Notes: generated by a model from the sequence alone, not told the origin. DNA of 64,000 bases from Arthrobacter sp. B1805 (GCF_002929745.1 NZ_PJIQ01000005.1:1-64000), one strand, 5' to 3'. Counted from the stretch's first letter, positions 19,998 through 29,236 are shown. Numbers and translations: made by a program.

Positions 19998-20960
19998 TCA
20001 GTCCGCTGCGGAAGGAACGGCCACGAGCACCGTGACGTCGACCGCGGGATCGGCAGTCCTGTGGACGGCCCAGTCCCCCCGGTGGCCTTCGACAGCGTCG
20101 AGGACGCGCGGGAAACCTGCCGAGGTCACCGCCCTGCTCACGGTCACGACATCATCGGCTTCCCCCGGCATGACGCGGACCTCGGCTCGTGACGCGTCGT
20201 CGTCGCGCGGGCCGGCGGCGTCGTCACCGCCGAAGGACACACCGCTCGGAAGTGCTGCTGCGAGCTTGTACCGCACGCGGCGCCCGAGTCCGCTCGTACC
20301 CGCCAGGCCCGCCGCGTCCGTCGGGACACCGCGGCCGTGGGCAGGCCGGCCTGCGGCGAGGTTTGCCCGGAACGGCTCGATCCGCCCGCTCCACAGGGCA
20401 TCCGTCGAGGCGAGGAGGTCGCCGAGTCGACGGTCGTTCGGAAGAACGGCGTCGGCTTCGCGCAGCCGCTGGTCGCGCGATGTCTGGGCCGCGACGCGCT
20501 GTTCGGCGTCAGGGCGCTCCATCCCCCGTTCGTGCACCATCCGCTCGATCCGCAGGGCATCGGGCGCATCCACGACGACGACGAGGTGGAAACGCGCTGC
20601 CTGACCCGTCTCGACCAGGAGCGGAATGTCCTCGACGACGACGGCATTCACGGGGGCCCGCTTGATGAGTTCCGCTGCGCCCCTCCTCACACGCGGGTGC
20701 ACGATCGCGTTGAGGCGTTCGCGCGCGGCGGCGTCCGCGAAGACGAGTCGCCCGAGGGCAGGACGGTCGAGGGTTCCATCCGCTGCGAGGATCCCGGGAC
20801 CGAAGGCTTCCATGATCTCGGCGAGACCGTCCGTTCCGGGCGCGACCACTGCGCGCGCCAGCAGGTCCGAATCCACGACGACGGCGCCGAGCTCCCCGAA
20901 CCGACGCGCGACCACCGACTTCCCGGCAGCGATGCCCCCTGTGAGTCCTATGCGCAGCAT
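19998..20960 (-). CDS. coaE: Dephospho-CoA kinase with C-terminal extension
   Basis: A 320-residue protein. Residues 1 to about 200 are dephospho-CoA kinase, which phosphorylates dephospho-CoA in the last step of coenzyme A synthesis; the P-loop is GLTGGIAAGKS at 6-16 and the DSDLLAR substrate segment follows. Bacterial CoaE is usually about 200 residues. The extra 120 residues contain HRTADPAVDVTVLV, which resembles the end of a GrpB (UPF0157) domain. Some actinobacterial CoaE proteins, such as that of mycobacteria, carry a full GrpB domain; here it looks degenerate or truncated. TAGTCT lies six bases before the ATG. Confidence 0.93.
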   Translation of the reverse strand: MLRIGLTGGIAAGKSVVARRFGELGAVVVDSDLLARAVVAPGTDGLAEIMEAFGPGILAADGTLDRPALGRLVFADAAARERLNAIVHPRVRRGAAELIKRAPVNAVVVEDIPLLVETGQAARFHLVVVVDAPDALRIERMVHERGMERPDAEQRVAAQTSRDQRLREADAVLPNDRRLGDLLASTDALWSGRIEPFRANLAAGRPAHGRGVPTDAAGLAGTSGLGRRVRYKLAAALPSGVSFGGDDAAGPRDDDASRAEVRVMPGEADDVVTVSRAVTSAGFPRVLDAVEGHRGDWAVHRTADPAVDVTVLVAVPSAAD

Positions 20961-20966
20961 GGAGCC

Positions 20967-20972
20967 AGACTA
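20967..20972 (-). promoter_or_regulatory. Probable -10 box of coaE (leaderless)
   Basis: TAGTCT on the minus strand ends six bases before the coaE ATG, with no Shine-Dalgarno sequence between. Confidence 0.4.
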
Positions 20973-21082
20973 GTCCGATGCTCCGCTGCGACGTGTCAAG
21001 CAGCGGCTGTAGTGCGCTTGCTCCGCCTGATCGTCGTCACCCTTGAATACGCTAAGGGAACTTACCTTTCTCGAGGAGCACT

Positions 21083-22753
21083 GTGACCATAACCCTGCAG
21101 GACCTTCAGGACACCGCCGCTGCGACCTTCGGCTGGAGCGATCTGCGTGACGGTCAGGAGCGCGCCATGACATCGGTCCTGGAGGGCCGCAGCGTCCTGT
21201 GTGTCATGCCGACGGGCTCGGGCAAATCCGCGATCTACCAGGTTCCGGCCATGGCGCTACCCGGCGTCGCCGTCGTCATCTCGCCCCTGATCGCACTGCA
21301 GCACGACCAGGCGGAGTCCATCAACGAGAGCGCCGGTACCACCCGCGCCTACGTCATCAACTCCGGCATGAGGAAGAGCGAACTCGATGCCGCATGGGAG
21401 GCCTCGGCCGACGCGGACCAGACGAAGCGCGCGAAGTTCCTGTTCCTCGCCCCCGAACAGGTTGTGCGCGATGACGTCGCTGCACGGCTCCATGCGCTCG
21501 ACGTCTCGCTCCTCGTCGTCGACGAGGCACATTGCGTCTCCTCCTGGGGGCACGACTTCCGGCCCGACTATCTTCAGCTCGGCCATCTCGTCAGGGACCT
21601 CGCCGTGCCGGTCGTCGCTCTCACGGCCACCGCGTCCAAACCCGTGCAGAAGGAGATCGTCGAGCGGCTGCACCTGTCGGATCCGGTTGTCATCGTCGAG
21701 GGTTTCGACCGCCCGAACCTCTCCCTCGATGTCGTCCATCATGTAGAGGGCGCGGACAAGGAGATCGCCGTCCGGGACCAGGTGCTCGACCTGGCCGGCC
21801 CGGGCCTCGTCTACGTCGCAACGAAGAAGGCGGCGGACACCCTCGCTGCTTCCCTGCAGGAGCGGGGGCGCAACGTTGACGTTTACCACGCCGGACGCCG
21901 GAAGAAGGAGCGCGAAGCCGTCCATGAGGGTTTCCTGGCGGGCAGTATCGACGTCGTCGTCGCCACGACCGCATTCGGGATGGGCATCGACAAGCCCGAT
22001 GTGCGATTCGTCGTCCACGCGGACGTCGCCGATTCCCTCGACAGCTATTACCAGGAGATCGGCCGGGGCGGGCGCGACGGACTCGAGTCCCGGGCCGTCC
22101 TGCACTACCGACCGGAGGACCTCTCACTCAGGCGATTCTTCGCCGCGAAGTCCGCCAATCGCAAGCAGCTGAGCGAGCTGTTCGCCCTCCTGTCCGCCCA
22201 GGACAAGCCGATCAAGATGAAGAAGCTGAAAGAGCTCTCCGGTCTGTCGCCCCGGAACCTGACAGGACTCCTGAACCTCCTCGAAGCAGCCGGAGCCGTC
22301 AGCGACGGCGCGAAAGGTTACCGCGCCAGGAAGATGTCCGCGGAAGAAGCGGCCAACAGGGCGGTCGAGCAGGCAGAGAACCGCGAGAAGATCGACCAGT
22401 CCCGCGTGGAGATGGCGCGACGGTACGCCGAGACGCGAGGATGCCGCCGCCAGTTCCTGCTCGCATACTTCGGCGAGGAACTCCCCGAGCCCTGCGGGAA
22501 CTGTGACAACTGCGCCCGTGAGGACACCGCGGGCGTGGATCCGCAGGCGGAGGACCGGCAACCGGAGCTGCCTGCGGACCTTCCGTTCGCGGTCGATGCC
22601 GGGGTCGAGCACCCGGAGTGGGGCCGGGGCACCGTCATGGGATACGAGGACGGAATCATCACGGTCCTGTTCGACACCGTGGGCTACAAGACGCTGTCGC
22701 TGGAGCTGATCGAGGAAAAAAACCTGCTCGCAGCTGTGCCGTCCGCTGATTGA
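21083..22753 (+). CDS. recQ: RecQ-family ATP-dependent DNA helicase
   Basis: A 556-residue 3'-5' helicase. Motif I is [12 protein letters not shown] (about residues 43-54), motif [19 protein letters not shown], and the conserved second RecA half holds [17 protein letters not shown] and [14 protein letters not shown] zinc-binding RecQ-Ct Cys set is visible in [14 protein letters not shown] with CGNCDNC. There is no HRDC domain; instead the last 60 residues ([14 protein letters not shown] onward) resemble the small beta domain often attached to actinobacterial RecQ. The GTG start at 21083 has GAGGAG five bases upstream. The gene runs opposite to coaE. Confidence 0.93.
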   Translation: MTITLQDLQDTAAATFGWSDLRDGQERAMTSVLEGRSVLCVMPTGSGKSAIYQVPAMALPGVAVVISPLIALQHDQAESINESAGTTRAYVINSGMRKSELDAAWEASADADQTKRAKFLFLAPEQVVRDDVAARLHALDVSLLVVDEAHCVSSWGHDFRPDYLQLGHLVRDLAVPVVALTATASKPVQKEIVERLHLSDPVVIVEGFDRPNLSLDVVHHVEGADKEIAVRDQVLDLAGPGLVYVATKKAADTLAASLQERGRNVDVYHAGRRKKEREAVHEGFLAGSIDVVVATTAFGMGIDKPDVRFVVHADVADSLDSYYQEIGRGGRDGLESRAVLHYRPEDLSLRRFFAAKSANRKQLSELFALLSAQDKPIKMKKLKELSGLSPRNLTGLLNLLEAAGAVSDGAKGYRARKMSAEEAANRAVEQAENREKIDQSRVEMARRYAETRGCRRQFLLAYFGEELPEPCGNCDNCAREDTAGVDPQAEDRQPELPADLPFAVDAGVEHPEWGRGTVMGYEDGIITVLFDTVGYKTLSLELIEEKNLLAAVPSAD

Positions 22754-22788
22754 CGCGGACGGCACAGCCGGGTCGGGCCCGGGTGGAA

Positions 22789-23127
22789 CTAGCGGGGCTG
22801 GGCGGGGTTGGTGGGGTCGCCCTGCGACGGAGGATTGATCGGCGGACCGGAGGTAGCCGGACTGACCGGTGAACCGCCGGCAGTGCTGCCGACCTCCGGC
22901 AGCGAGCCAGCCGCCCCGTCCGCGAGTTCCGCACCGCCCTGCACCGCCTCCAGACGCTGCTGCAGGACGAGTTTCACCGGCAGACGGTCGCCGTGGCCCT
23001 CCTCGTAGTCCAGGAGTGCCCTCAAACCGCCCTCGTCGAGACCCGTGATGCGGGTCGGCAGCGTGCCGAGCGGAATGTGGTCGTAGTCGGGCAGTGGCAG
23101 TTCGCCACGTCCTGGCGATCCGGTCAT
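22789..23127 (-). CDS. Conserved actinobacterial protein with DYDHIPLGTL-type domain
   Basis: A 112-residue protein. The first 65 residues form a compact conserved stretch (LPLPDYDHIPLGTLPTRI, then LRALLDYEEGHGDRLPV), known in many actinobacterial proteins of unknown function; the rest is a disordered tail rich in Gly, Pro and Ser. I chose ATG 23127 because AGGAG lies six bases upstream; the longer frame to 23166 adds 13 unlikely residues. No membrane segment or signal peptide. Function is not known; similar domains occur on proteins associated with lipid bodies, but I cannot support that here. Confidence 0.7.
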   Translation of the reverse strand: MTGSPGRGELPLPDYDHIPLGTLPTRITGLDEGGLRALLDYEEGHGDRLPVKLVLQQRLEAVQGGAELADGAAGSLPEVGSTAGGSPVSPATSGPPINPPSQGDPTNPAQPR

Positions 23128-23352
23128 GTCAACTCCTAGCTTATTCAAAGTGTGCTTAGTAATCACACCCTAGGCAGGCCGGAGTCCGGCGAGCAACAGT
23201 GTCTTGACCTTGGAGGAGGGGTGGCAGCCGCGTGCGCCATCGCTACACCCTCCGGCCGGAGAGTTATACAGCCCGGAGCCGGCCGCCGCGCGTGTGTATC
23301 CTGATACTTTGATTCCGATGCACCCCCTGAATTCGACCCCGCTGCCGAGGCT

Positions 23353-23751
23353 GTGACCGTGACTTCACCGATGGAAGAGCTGACTTTCATCTTCGCCCAA
23401 CTCAAAGGGCTCATGCTCACCGAAGTGAACGCCGGTCTGGCGGTGGAGGATCTCGCCGAAGCGGTGAAGAAGTCCGTTCCCGGATCGCTGGGGGCCGGCG
23501 TATCCCTCATCGACGATCAGGGGCGCAAGCGCAGCACCGGATACACCGACGACGTCGTAGCGGCAGCAGACGCGCTGCAGTACGAGCTCGGACAAGGCCC
23601 GTGCCTCACCGCGTGGGCCGCGGAGACGACCGTACAGGTCGACGACGACAGCGCCCTGCGGCGACTCCTGTCCGAGGCCTCGACCACGAAGAACGATCTG
23701 CGAGCCGTCGCCCTCCTTGTGATCGACGGCGCCACCGGTAGCTCGCGCTGA
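23353..23751 (+). CDS. Truncated GAF-domain protein
   Basis: A 132-residue protein. Residues about 8-100 follow the GAF domain found in actinobacterial GAF-ANTAR regulators, including GYTDDVVAAADALQYELGQG, PCLTAWAAETTVQVDDDSAL. After that point the last GAF strands and any ANTAR RNA-binding helix are missing; the protein ends in a short unrelated tail. It may be a decayed regulator or a minimal sensor. The start could also be the GTG at 23359, for which GAGG is better spaced. The gene at 23761 begins nine bases later, which suggests a shared transcript. Confidence 0.6.
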   Translation: MTVTSPMEELTFIFAQLKGLMLTEVNAGLAVEDLAEAVKKSVPGSLGAGVSLIDDQGRKRSTGYTDDVVAAADALQYELGQGPCLTAWAAETTVQVDDDSALRRLLSEASTTKNDLRAVALLVIDGATGSSR

Positions 23752-23760
23752 GGCCCAGCC

Positions 23761-24183
23761 GTGGAGAACCTTCCGAATCACGAGTATCAGCGGATCCACC
23801 TCCTCCGAGCCATCTGCCACGCCAAGATCGAGTCGAGTGAACTCTGGCTGCATTATTTCGGTCTCGGGGGCGACGCCGGCGAGTACGAGGTGGAAGCGTA
23901 CCTCCATGGATCATTCACGCTCCCGCCGCTGCAGCGCGATCTCCTGGCTCAGGCGGCGAACGAACTCATCGACAGGATCCCACCACCGCCGCGGGCGCCC
24001 TACAGCACGGACCCGGAGGGCACCGGGACAACGCGTGAACCAGGCGGGCAGGTCGAAGAAGCGGCTCCGGACGGTGCTGGTTCCGCGCTGACATGGCTGT
24101 TCGACCACCGGCCCGCGAGCGAGTCCGGTGGTTCGGGCACCGACAGCGACGGCGCCAGCCCGCCGCACCCCACCGACTCGTGA
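23761..24183 (+). CDS. Hypothetical protein coupled to the GAF gene
   Basis: A 140-residue protein I do not recognise by name. Residues 5-80 are helix-rich and look folded (IHLLRAICHAKIESSELWLH, later LQRDLLAQAANELID); residues 80-140 are Pro, Gly, Ser and Glu rich and probably disordered. No membrane span. It begins with GTG, eight bases after GAGG, directly behind the truncated GAF gene, so both are likely made together. The alternating pattern is protein-like on the plus strand and codon use fits the neighbours. Confidence 0.55.
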   Translation: MENLPNHEYQRIHLLRAICHAKIESSELWLHYFGLGGDAGEYEVEAYLHGSFTLPPLQRDLLAQAANELIDRIPPPPRAPYSTDPEGTGTTREPGGQVEEAAPDGAGSALTWLFDHRPASESGGSGTDSDGASPPHPTDS

Positions 24184-24247
24184 CGGTGCGTGACGACGGA
24201 ACCGGGACTGCCAGGACCCCGGACACACCAGGAATGGCACACTTCCC

Positions 24248-25408
24248 ATGTCCGGGACAGTGCGCATGATGCCGTTCGATCTCGGGTCCCTGCGCCGTGC
24301 TCCCGACGTCGAGACACCGGAACTGGTAGCGGTCGATGCCGCCGACCGCCTACTTCTCGACACCGTCACGGCACGTCTCGAGTCTCCGGGCGGCCTCGCC
24401 GTCATCAACGACTCCTACGGCGCCCTGACGCTCGGTGTCGCTCAGATCGCGGGCCGGACAGACATCAGGGTCTTCCAGGACGGTGTCGTCAATGAGCGGG
24501 CGCTCGCCCTGAATGCCGCAGCATCGGGCCTGCAGAACGTCTACCGGTCCTACCCGCTGGGCGCCTCCCTGCTCGAGGACGTCTCCACCGTTCTCGTACG
24601 GCTCCCCCGCTCATTGGACGAGCTCGACGAGATTGCGCGCACCGTTGCGGCTCATGCCCGTCCGGACGTGCAGGTGCTGGCAGGCGGGCGGCTCAAGCAC
24701 ATGTCCCTGTCCATGAACGGCGTCCTCGGCCGCTCTTTCGGAGAAGTGGCGGCAGGCCTCGCCCGGCAGAAGGCCAGGGTGCTCGTCGCCTCGCAGCCGC
24801 GTCTCGTGGATCCGCCCTCCTCCCCGCGCGCGGCCCGGTACGACGTCGGGCTCGGCGGACCGCTGGAGGTCAGGGCCTACGGCGCGACCTTCGGCGGTGC
24901 CGTACTCGATCCCGGAACCCGCTTGCTGCTTCCACAGCTGCGGGCACTGGCGCGTCGCGGTCCCTCCGCAGCCGGCCACGAGGTGATCGATCTCGGCTGC
25001 GGAAACGGCACTATCGCCGCTTTCATCGCCCTCAGCCATCCGGAGCTGAGGGTTCACGCCACGGACCAGTCAGCCTCGGCCGTCGCGTCGACGGCCGCGA
25101 CGGCTGTGGCCAACGGGGTATCGGACCGCATCAGGGTGAGCAGGGATGACGCGCTGTCCGACGTGCCCGACGCGTCGTCGGATGTGATCGTCCTGAACCC
25201 ACCGTTCCATATCGGCAGTACGGTGCACGCCGGCATCGCACGCAAACTGTTCCGCGAATGCGCTCGCGTCCTGGTGCCCGGCGGCGAGCTGTGGACGGTA
25301 TGGAACAGCCACCTCGGCTACCGGCCGGTCCTGGAACGCGTGATCGGTCCGACGCGGCAACTCGACCGCTCCCCCCGCTTCACCGTCACCTGCTCTACCC
25401 GGAGGTAG
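24248..25408 (+). CDS. RlmG/RsmC-like SAM methyltransferase
   Basis: A 386-residue protein with the two-domain plan of RlmG and RsmC, which methylate guanine in 23S or 16S rRNA. The N-terminal half is a degenerate methyltransferase-like domain (AVINDSYGALTLGVA); the C-terminal half is active, with SAM motif VIDLGCGNGTIAA (about residues 247-259) and catalytic NPPF at about 318-321. NPPF/NPPY marks N-methylation of an exocyclic base amine. The rRNA position cannot be assigned. An in-frame ATG at 24266 is an alternative start. It is on the plus strand after two small unknown genes. Confidence 0.85.
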   Translation: MSGTVRMMPFDLGSLRRAPDVETPELVAVDAADRLLLDTVTARLESPGGLAVINDSYGALTLGVAQIAGRTDIRVFQDGVVNERALALNAAASGLQNVYRSYPLGASLLEDVSTVLVRLPRSLDELDEIARTVAAHARPDVQVLAGGRLKHMSLSMNGVLGRSFGEVAAGLARQKARVLVASQPRLVDPPSSPRAARYDVGLGGPLEVRAYGATFGGAVLDPGTRLLLPQLRALARRGPSAAGHEVIDLGCGNGTIAAFIALSHPELRVHATDQSASAVASTAATAVANGVSDRIRVSRDDALSDVPDASSDVIVLNPPFHIGSTVHAGIARKLFRECARVLVPGGELWTVWNSHLGYRPVLERVIGPTRQLDRSPRFTVTCSTRR

Positions 25409-25541
25409 GGCGTGGAGCCACTCGCTCACGTGTATCGGTGCGTGCGTCGGCATCCGAGCCCACATCGGTGAAGCCCCGCGACGCGTAGCTCGCGCGACCG
25501 GCCGGGTCCGCGGTGAGGCTTCCTGCATCGCGGGTGCTCAT
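25395..25541 (-). CDS. Possible 48-residue ORF coupled to the upstream unknown gene
   Basis: The ATG at 25541 overlaps the TGA of the 25538-25990 gene as ATGA, a common sign of translational coupling. The product would be MSTRDAGSLTADPAGRASYA and 28 further polar residues, without recognisable motifs. It overlaps the end of the rlmG-like gene by 14 bases on the other strand. Its small size and composition leave real doubt. Confidence 0.25.
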   Translation of the reverse strand: MSTRDAGSLTADPAGRASYASRGFTDVGSDADARTDTRERVAPRPTSG

Positions 25542-25990
25542 CGCGGTTCCGCATAGAGCGTGGCCATGCTGCTCCGCAGGATCGGTGCGATCTCCGCTGG
25601 GTGCGGAGCACTCGACGCGTGCAGGGCGATCTGGCGATTGAGATGAGCCCACAGTTGCCGGTCGTTCCCCAAGGCCGGCGGCCGGCGGACCAGCCACGTC
25701 CAGCCCCGCGGCGGCAGGGGAATCCCTGCGTCATCCAGGTAGTACTCGATCGCCTCGTCCACCGCCTCGCGATCGGCCTCGCTGAACGGTTCTGTCCAGG
25801 TCCGGACGGTGCCGCCGGGACCCGGCCCGCTGACACTGACGCTCCGGGTGCGATCGGCAGTCGGCGTCTTCCGTACATTGGCGGTTCCGGCCGCCCAAGC
25901 CGTCAACACGCCGAGGCCGTTCTCCGTGGTTTCCCACCACTCGGTTCCCGGCGACCCTTCGGCCACGTCGTCCCAGTCCGTGGTGTCCAT
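25538..25990 (-). CDS. Hypothetical protein
   Basis: A 150-residue protein without a family I can name. Visible features are an acidic N-terminus (MDTTDWDDVAEGSPGTEWWE), a run of Trp residues, and a central segment EADREAVDEAIEYYLDDAGI that is probably helical, followed by PPRGWTWLVRRPP. No signal peptide or membrane span. I chose ATG 25990 because a GGGGGGA ribosome site is about five bases upstream; the open frame extends to 26086. It lies between convergent rlmG-like and co-directional rpsA. Confidence 0.55.
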   Translation of the reverse strand: MDTTDWDDVAEGSPGTEWWETTENGLGVLTAWAAGTANVRKTPTADRTRSVSVSGPGPGGTVRTWTEPFSEADREAVDEAIEYYLDDAGIPLPPRGWTWLVRRPPALGNDRQLWAHLNRQIALHASSAPHPAEIAPILRSSMATLYAEPR

Positions 25991-26151
25991 GGAGTCCCCC
26001 CTGATCGTCGTGCCGGCATCGATCTTCCGGCCCGCGACGTCGGTCCTCATGTCGGCGTGCTGTCGACGCAGGGCTGCTTGTTGCAAGACTATCTCCGGTC
26101 GTCCGCTAGCGTCGCGTGCGGGTGCCGTCCATAAGTGCCATCAACAGGGAA

Positions 26152-26176
26152 AGCCCCCATCCGGCGGATAGGGGCT
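26152..26176 (-). terminator. Intrinsic terminator of rpsA
   Basis: On the minus strand AGCCCCTATCC, a three-base loop and GGATGGGGGCT form an 11-bp stem with one G-U pair, followed by TTCCCTGTT. It is 29 bases after the rpsA stop. Confidence 0.75.
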
Positions 26177-26204
26177 TCCTCTGGTAACGCGGTGATGCCG
26201 TGGA

Positions 26205-27677
26205 CTACGCTCCGGTCAGCTTCTCGCGGAGAGCCGCGAGTGCCTCGTCGGACGCGAGCGTACCGGATCCGGTATCGGCGGCGACGGGCTCCGAGGAGTA
26301 GCTCGTCGCGTTCGACTCGACAGGCTCGTTCGCTGCAGCGGCGTCGTCGGACGCGTGCTGCACGACCTGCTTCTTGTGGGACTCCCAGCGTGACTGGGCC
26401 TCGGCGTACTGAGCTTCCCACGCGGCGCGCTGGGTCTCGTAGCCCTCGAGCCATTCGTTCGACTCGGGGTCGAAGCCCTCGGGGTACTTGTAGTTGCCCT
26501 CTTCGTCGTACTCGGCGGCCATGCCGTAGAGCGCGGGATCGAACTCGGTGCTGTCGGCGTCGACGCCCTCGTTGGCCTGCTTGAGGCTGAGCGAGATACG
26601 GCGGCGCTCGAGGTCGATGTCGATGACCTTGACGAAGAGCTCGTCACCCACGGAGACGACCTGCTCGGCCAGTTCGACGTGGCGGACAGCGAGCTCCGAG
26701 ATGTGCACGAGGCCCTCGATGCCGTCCTCGACGCGGACGAACGCACCGAACGGAACGAGCTTGGTGACCTTGCCGGGGACGACCTGGCCGAGTGCGTGCG
26801 TACGGGCGAAGGTCTGCCAGGGATCTTCCTGCGTGGCCTTCAGCGACAGCGAGACGCGCTCGCGGTCGAGATCGACCTCGAGGACCTCGACAGTGACTTC
26901 CTGGCCGACCTCGACAACCTCGGACGGGTGGTCGATGTGCTTCCAGGAAAGCTCGGAGACGTGCACGAGGCCGTCGACGCCGCCGAGGTCCACGAACGCA
27001 CCGAAGTTGACGATCGAGGAGACGACGCCCGGACGGACCTGGCCCTTCTCGAGCTTGTTGAGGAACGTGGAACGAACCTCGGACTGGGTCTGCTCGAGCC
27101 AGGCACGACGCGACAGAACGACATTGTTGCGGTTCTTGTCGAGCTCGATGATCTTCGCTTCGATCTGCTGGCCGATGTACGGAGCCAGGTCGCGGACGCG
27201 ACGCATCTCGACGAGGGACGCGGGAAGGAAGCCGCGGAGACCGATGTCCAGGATGAGGCCACCCTTGACGACCTCGATGACGGTACCGGTGACGACGCCG
27301 TCCTCTTCCTTGACCTTCTCGATGTCGCCCCAGGCGCGCTCGTACTGCGCACGCTTCTTGGAGAGGATCAGCCGGCCTTCTTTGTCTTCCTTGGTGAGCA
27401 CCAGAGCCTCGACCTGATCACCCACGGAGACGACGTCTCCGGGATCGACGTCGTGCTTGATGGAAAGCTCGCGGGAAGGAATGACACCCTCGGTCTTGTA
27501 ACCGATGTCGAGCAGGACCTCATCGCGGTCGACCTTGACGACCGTACCCTCGACGAGATCTCCGTCGTTGAAGTACTTGATGGTGGCGTCGATCGCTGCG
27601 AGGAAGTCCTCAGCGGTGCCGATGTCGTTGATGGCGACGACGGGGGCACCTTGCTTCTCGGTGGTGGTGATGGTCAT
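26205..27677 (-). CDS. rpsA: 30S ribosomal protein S1
   Basis: A 490-residue S1 protein, which binds mRNA at the 30S subunit. Four S1 (OB-fold) repeats are visible at about residues 37-105, 122-190, 208-277 and 294-364, with the recurrent motif FGAFVDLGGVDGLVHVSELS and FGAFVRVEDGIEGLVHISEL. Four repeats plus an acidic, Ala-rich C-terminal tail is the actinobacterial form; E. coli S1 has six. I start it at ATG 27677 (MTITTTEKQG); the open frame runs on to 27728. A clear promoter lies at 27875-27903, giving a leader of nearly 200 bases that may serve autoregulation, as known for S1 elsewhere. Confidence 0.97.
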   Translation of the reverse strand: MTITTTEKQGAPVVAINDIGTAEDFLAAIDATIKYFNDGDLVEGTVVKVDRDEVLLDIGYKTEGVIPSRELSIKHDVDPGDVVSVGDQVEALVLTKEDKEGRLILSKKRAQYERAWGDIEKVKEEDGVVTGTVIEVVKGGLILDIGLRGFLPASLVEMRRVRDLAPYIGQQIEAKIIELDKNRNNVVLSRRAWLEQTQSEVRSTFLNKLEKGQVRPGVVSSIVNFGAFVDLGGVDGLVHVSELSWKHIDHPSEVVEVGQEVTVEVLEVDLDRERVSLSLKATQEDPWQTFARTHALGQVVPGKVTKLVPFGAFVRVEDGIEGLVHISELAVRHVELAEQVVSVGDELFVKVIDIDLERRRISLSLKQANEGVDADSTEFDPALYGMAAEYDEEGNYKYPEGFDPESNEWLEGYETQRAAWEAQYAEAQSRWESHKKQVVQHASDDAAAANEPVESNATSYSSEPVAADTGSGTLASDEALAALREKLTGA

Positions 27678-27874
27678 GTAGTTGGGGCTCCGTTGTGGAT
27701 GATTACTTGCTCCGGTCATGGCGGACACCGCGGTTCCGACTGGGCCGGGAGCGGGTTCCGTAGTCCGGATGTGGACGAAATGGAAAGAACCTCGAAGAGA
27801 TTCAGGAGTGGTATCGCACTCGGAAGACCGTCGGCTTGCACCGGGACCCGCCAGAGCGCACTACGCGCCTGTCT

Positions 27875-27903
27875 AGTCTAGCCTCGGGGTCCAACACCGT
27901 CAA
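27875..27903 (-). promoter_or_regulatory. rpsA: Sigma-70 type promoter of rpsA
   Basis: TTGACG (27898-27903) and TAGACT (27875-27880) are separated by exactly 17 bases on the minus strand. Transcription would start near 27868, giving a leader of about 190 bases before the rpsA ATG; I see no known riboswitch in that leader. Confidence 0.65.
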
Positions 27904-27917
27904 AGTGCCGGGCCCAC

Positions 27918-29222
27918 CTAGAAGTGCGTGATGCAGTACGGCTCCTGCGTGCGCCCGAAGAGCGCGTCCAATAGGCCGACGGCGTCGTCGTCGTGCGCGG
28001 TCAGTGCTCCCGCCGACCGGAGCACGGAAGCGGAGACACCGCCGAGGTACAAGGAACCGAGCGCGTTGACGGTGAGCGTGACATCCGGCGCCGTCGCTGC
28101 CTCTACGTGGGCAACCTCCTCCGCCACGCCCTCGACGACGGTCAGGACGTAGGAACCACCCACGATGTCGAGATCGTCGGTCACGCGCAGGACGATCCTC
28201 CCGGTACCTTCGTACGAACGTCTCGCGAGGGCGTCCTGCACATCGAGCATCCGGACCCACAGCACGTCATCGGTGCCCTTGACCTGGTAGCAGCGGCGGT
28301 CACGGAGCGCCCAGGGCAGCGGGTCGTCGCGCCGGGCCCCGTCCCACGTCACGAGCTGCACGAGGTCGAGCGAACCGAGGTAGCGCCACAATTCGAGGTA
28401 CGCAGAGGGGGTCGCGGCGACGAGATCGACGATCTTCATGGTGTACGGCGTCGTCTCCCACCCGGCGAAGCGGTACGACACGTACCCCACGGGCGTCCCC
28501 CCGGCGTCGTAGTGGACGGCCATGCGGACGGCCCGGTCCTCGACGGGGCGCTCACGCCCCCACTCGCCGGAGGCCCGGCGCGGGTAGGCGTACTGACGAT
28601 CGACGGAGCCGAACGTCGATGCCTGGAATCCGGCGAAGACCTGCTCGGCGAGGCGGACCGCGTGCTCGCGGGCCACCAGCGTCGTCGTGCCGGTCCTGGG
28701 CGCCGTGACCTCGAAGCGCTCACGCACGTCGACCTCCACCGACTGCGTGAACGTGGCGCATCCGAACCCGAACCGGCCGTAGATGGTGGCTTCCGAGGCC
28801 GTCAGGATCGCCAGGGGAAGGCCCCGCTCCTTCGCCTCCCGCAGGTCCCTCGTCATCATGGAACGGAGGATGCCGTTGCGTCGGTGGCTGGTTCGCACGG
28901 TCACGGCCGTGATCTGGTGGACGTCGATCTGCGCCGCACCGACATTGAGCGCGTGCACCATGGTGCCGTAGGTGGCGACAGGATGGTCCGCGCCGAGAGC
29001 TTCGGCGGGCTGGGCCCGGTCGTGGACGCCCCACAGGACGCGCTGATCGGCTTGATAGGCGGCCAGGTATCGCGGGACGTCCTCAGGATCGAACGTGCCC
29101 TCGTGGAATCCGATGCCTTCGGCGTCGAGCCACTTCACGAAGCGGCCGTCCGCTGTCGCGCTCTCCTCGGCGTCGAGGGAGAAGATCTCGGTGTGCAGGT
29201 CTGGGGTCGTGTAGTCGCTCAC
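27918..29222 (-). CDS. eis: Eis-like GNAT N-acetyltransferase
   Basis: A 434-residue protein with the three-part Eis plan: an N-terminal GNAT domain with acetyl-CoA motif VRTSHRRNGILRSMMTRDL (about residues 108-126), a second degenerate GNAT domain, and a C-terminal SCP2-like domain. Eis of Mycobacterium tuberculosis acetylates aminoglycosides and host proteins at several amines; the C-terminal carboxylate takes part in catalysis. Here the C-terminus is EPYCITHF. Free-living actinobacteria carry many Eis relatives with unknown substrates. GTG 29222 is preceded by TAGGGT at eight bases and by GGTGAGG, so either leaderless or normal initiation is possible. Confidence 0.88.
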   Translation of the reverse strand: MSDYTTPDLHTEIFSLDAEESATADGRFVKWLDAEGIGFHEGTFDPEDVPRYLAAYQADQRVLWGVHDRAQPAEALGADHPVATYGTMVHALNVGAAQIDVHQITAVTVRTSHRRNGILRSMMTRDLREAKERGLPLAILTASEATIYGRFGFGCATFTQSVEVDVRERFEVTAPRTGTTTLVAREHAVRLAEQVFAGFQASTFGSVDRQYAYPRRASGEWGRERPVEDRAVRMAVHYDAGGTPVGYVSYRFAGWETTPYTMKIVDLVAATPSAYLELWRYLGSLDLVQLVTWDGARRDDPLPWALRDRRCYQVKGTDDVLWVRMLDVQDALARRSYEGTGRIVLRVTDDLDIVGGSYVLTVVEGVAEEVAHVEAATAPDVTLTVNALGSLYLGGVSASVLRSAGALTAHDDDAVGLLDALFGRTQEPYCITHF

Positions 29223-29230
29223 ACCTCACC

Positions 29231-29236
29231 ACCCTA
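29231..29236 (-). promoter_or_regulatory. Possible -10 box of the eis-like gene
   Basis: TAGGGT on the minus strand ends eight bases before the GTG start. It is less certain than the others because a GGTGAGG ribosome-site-like sequence lies between. Confidence 0.25.
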
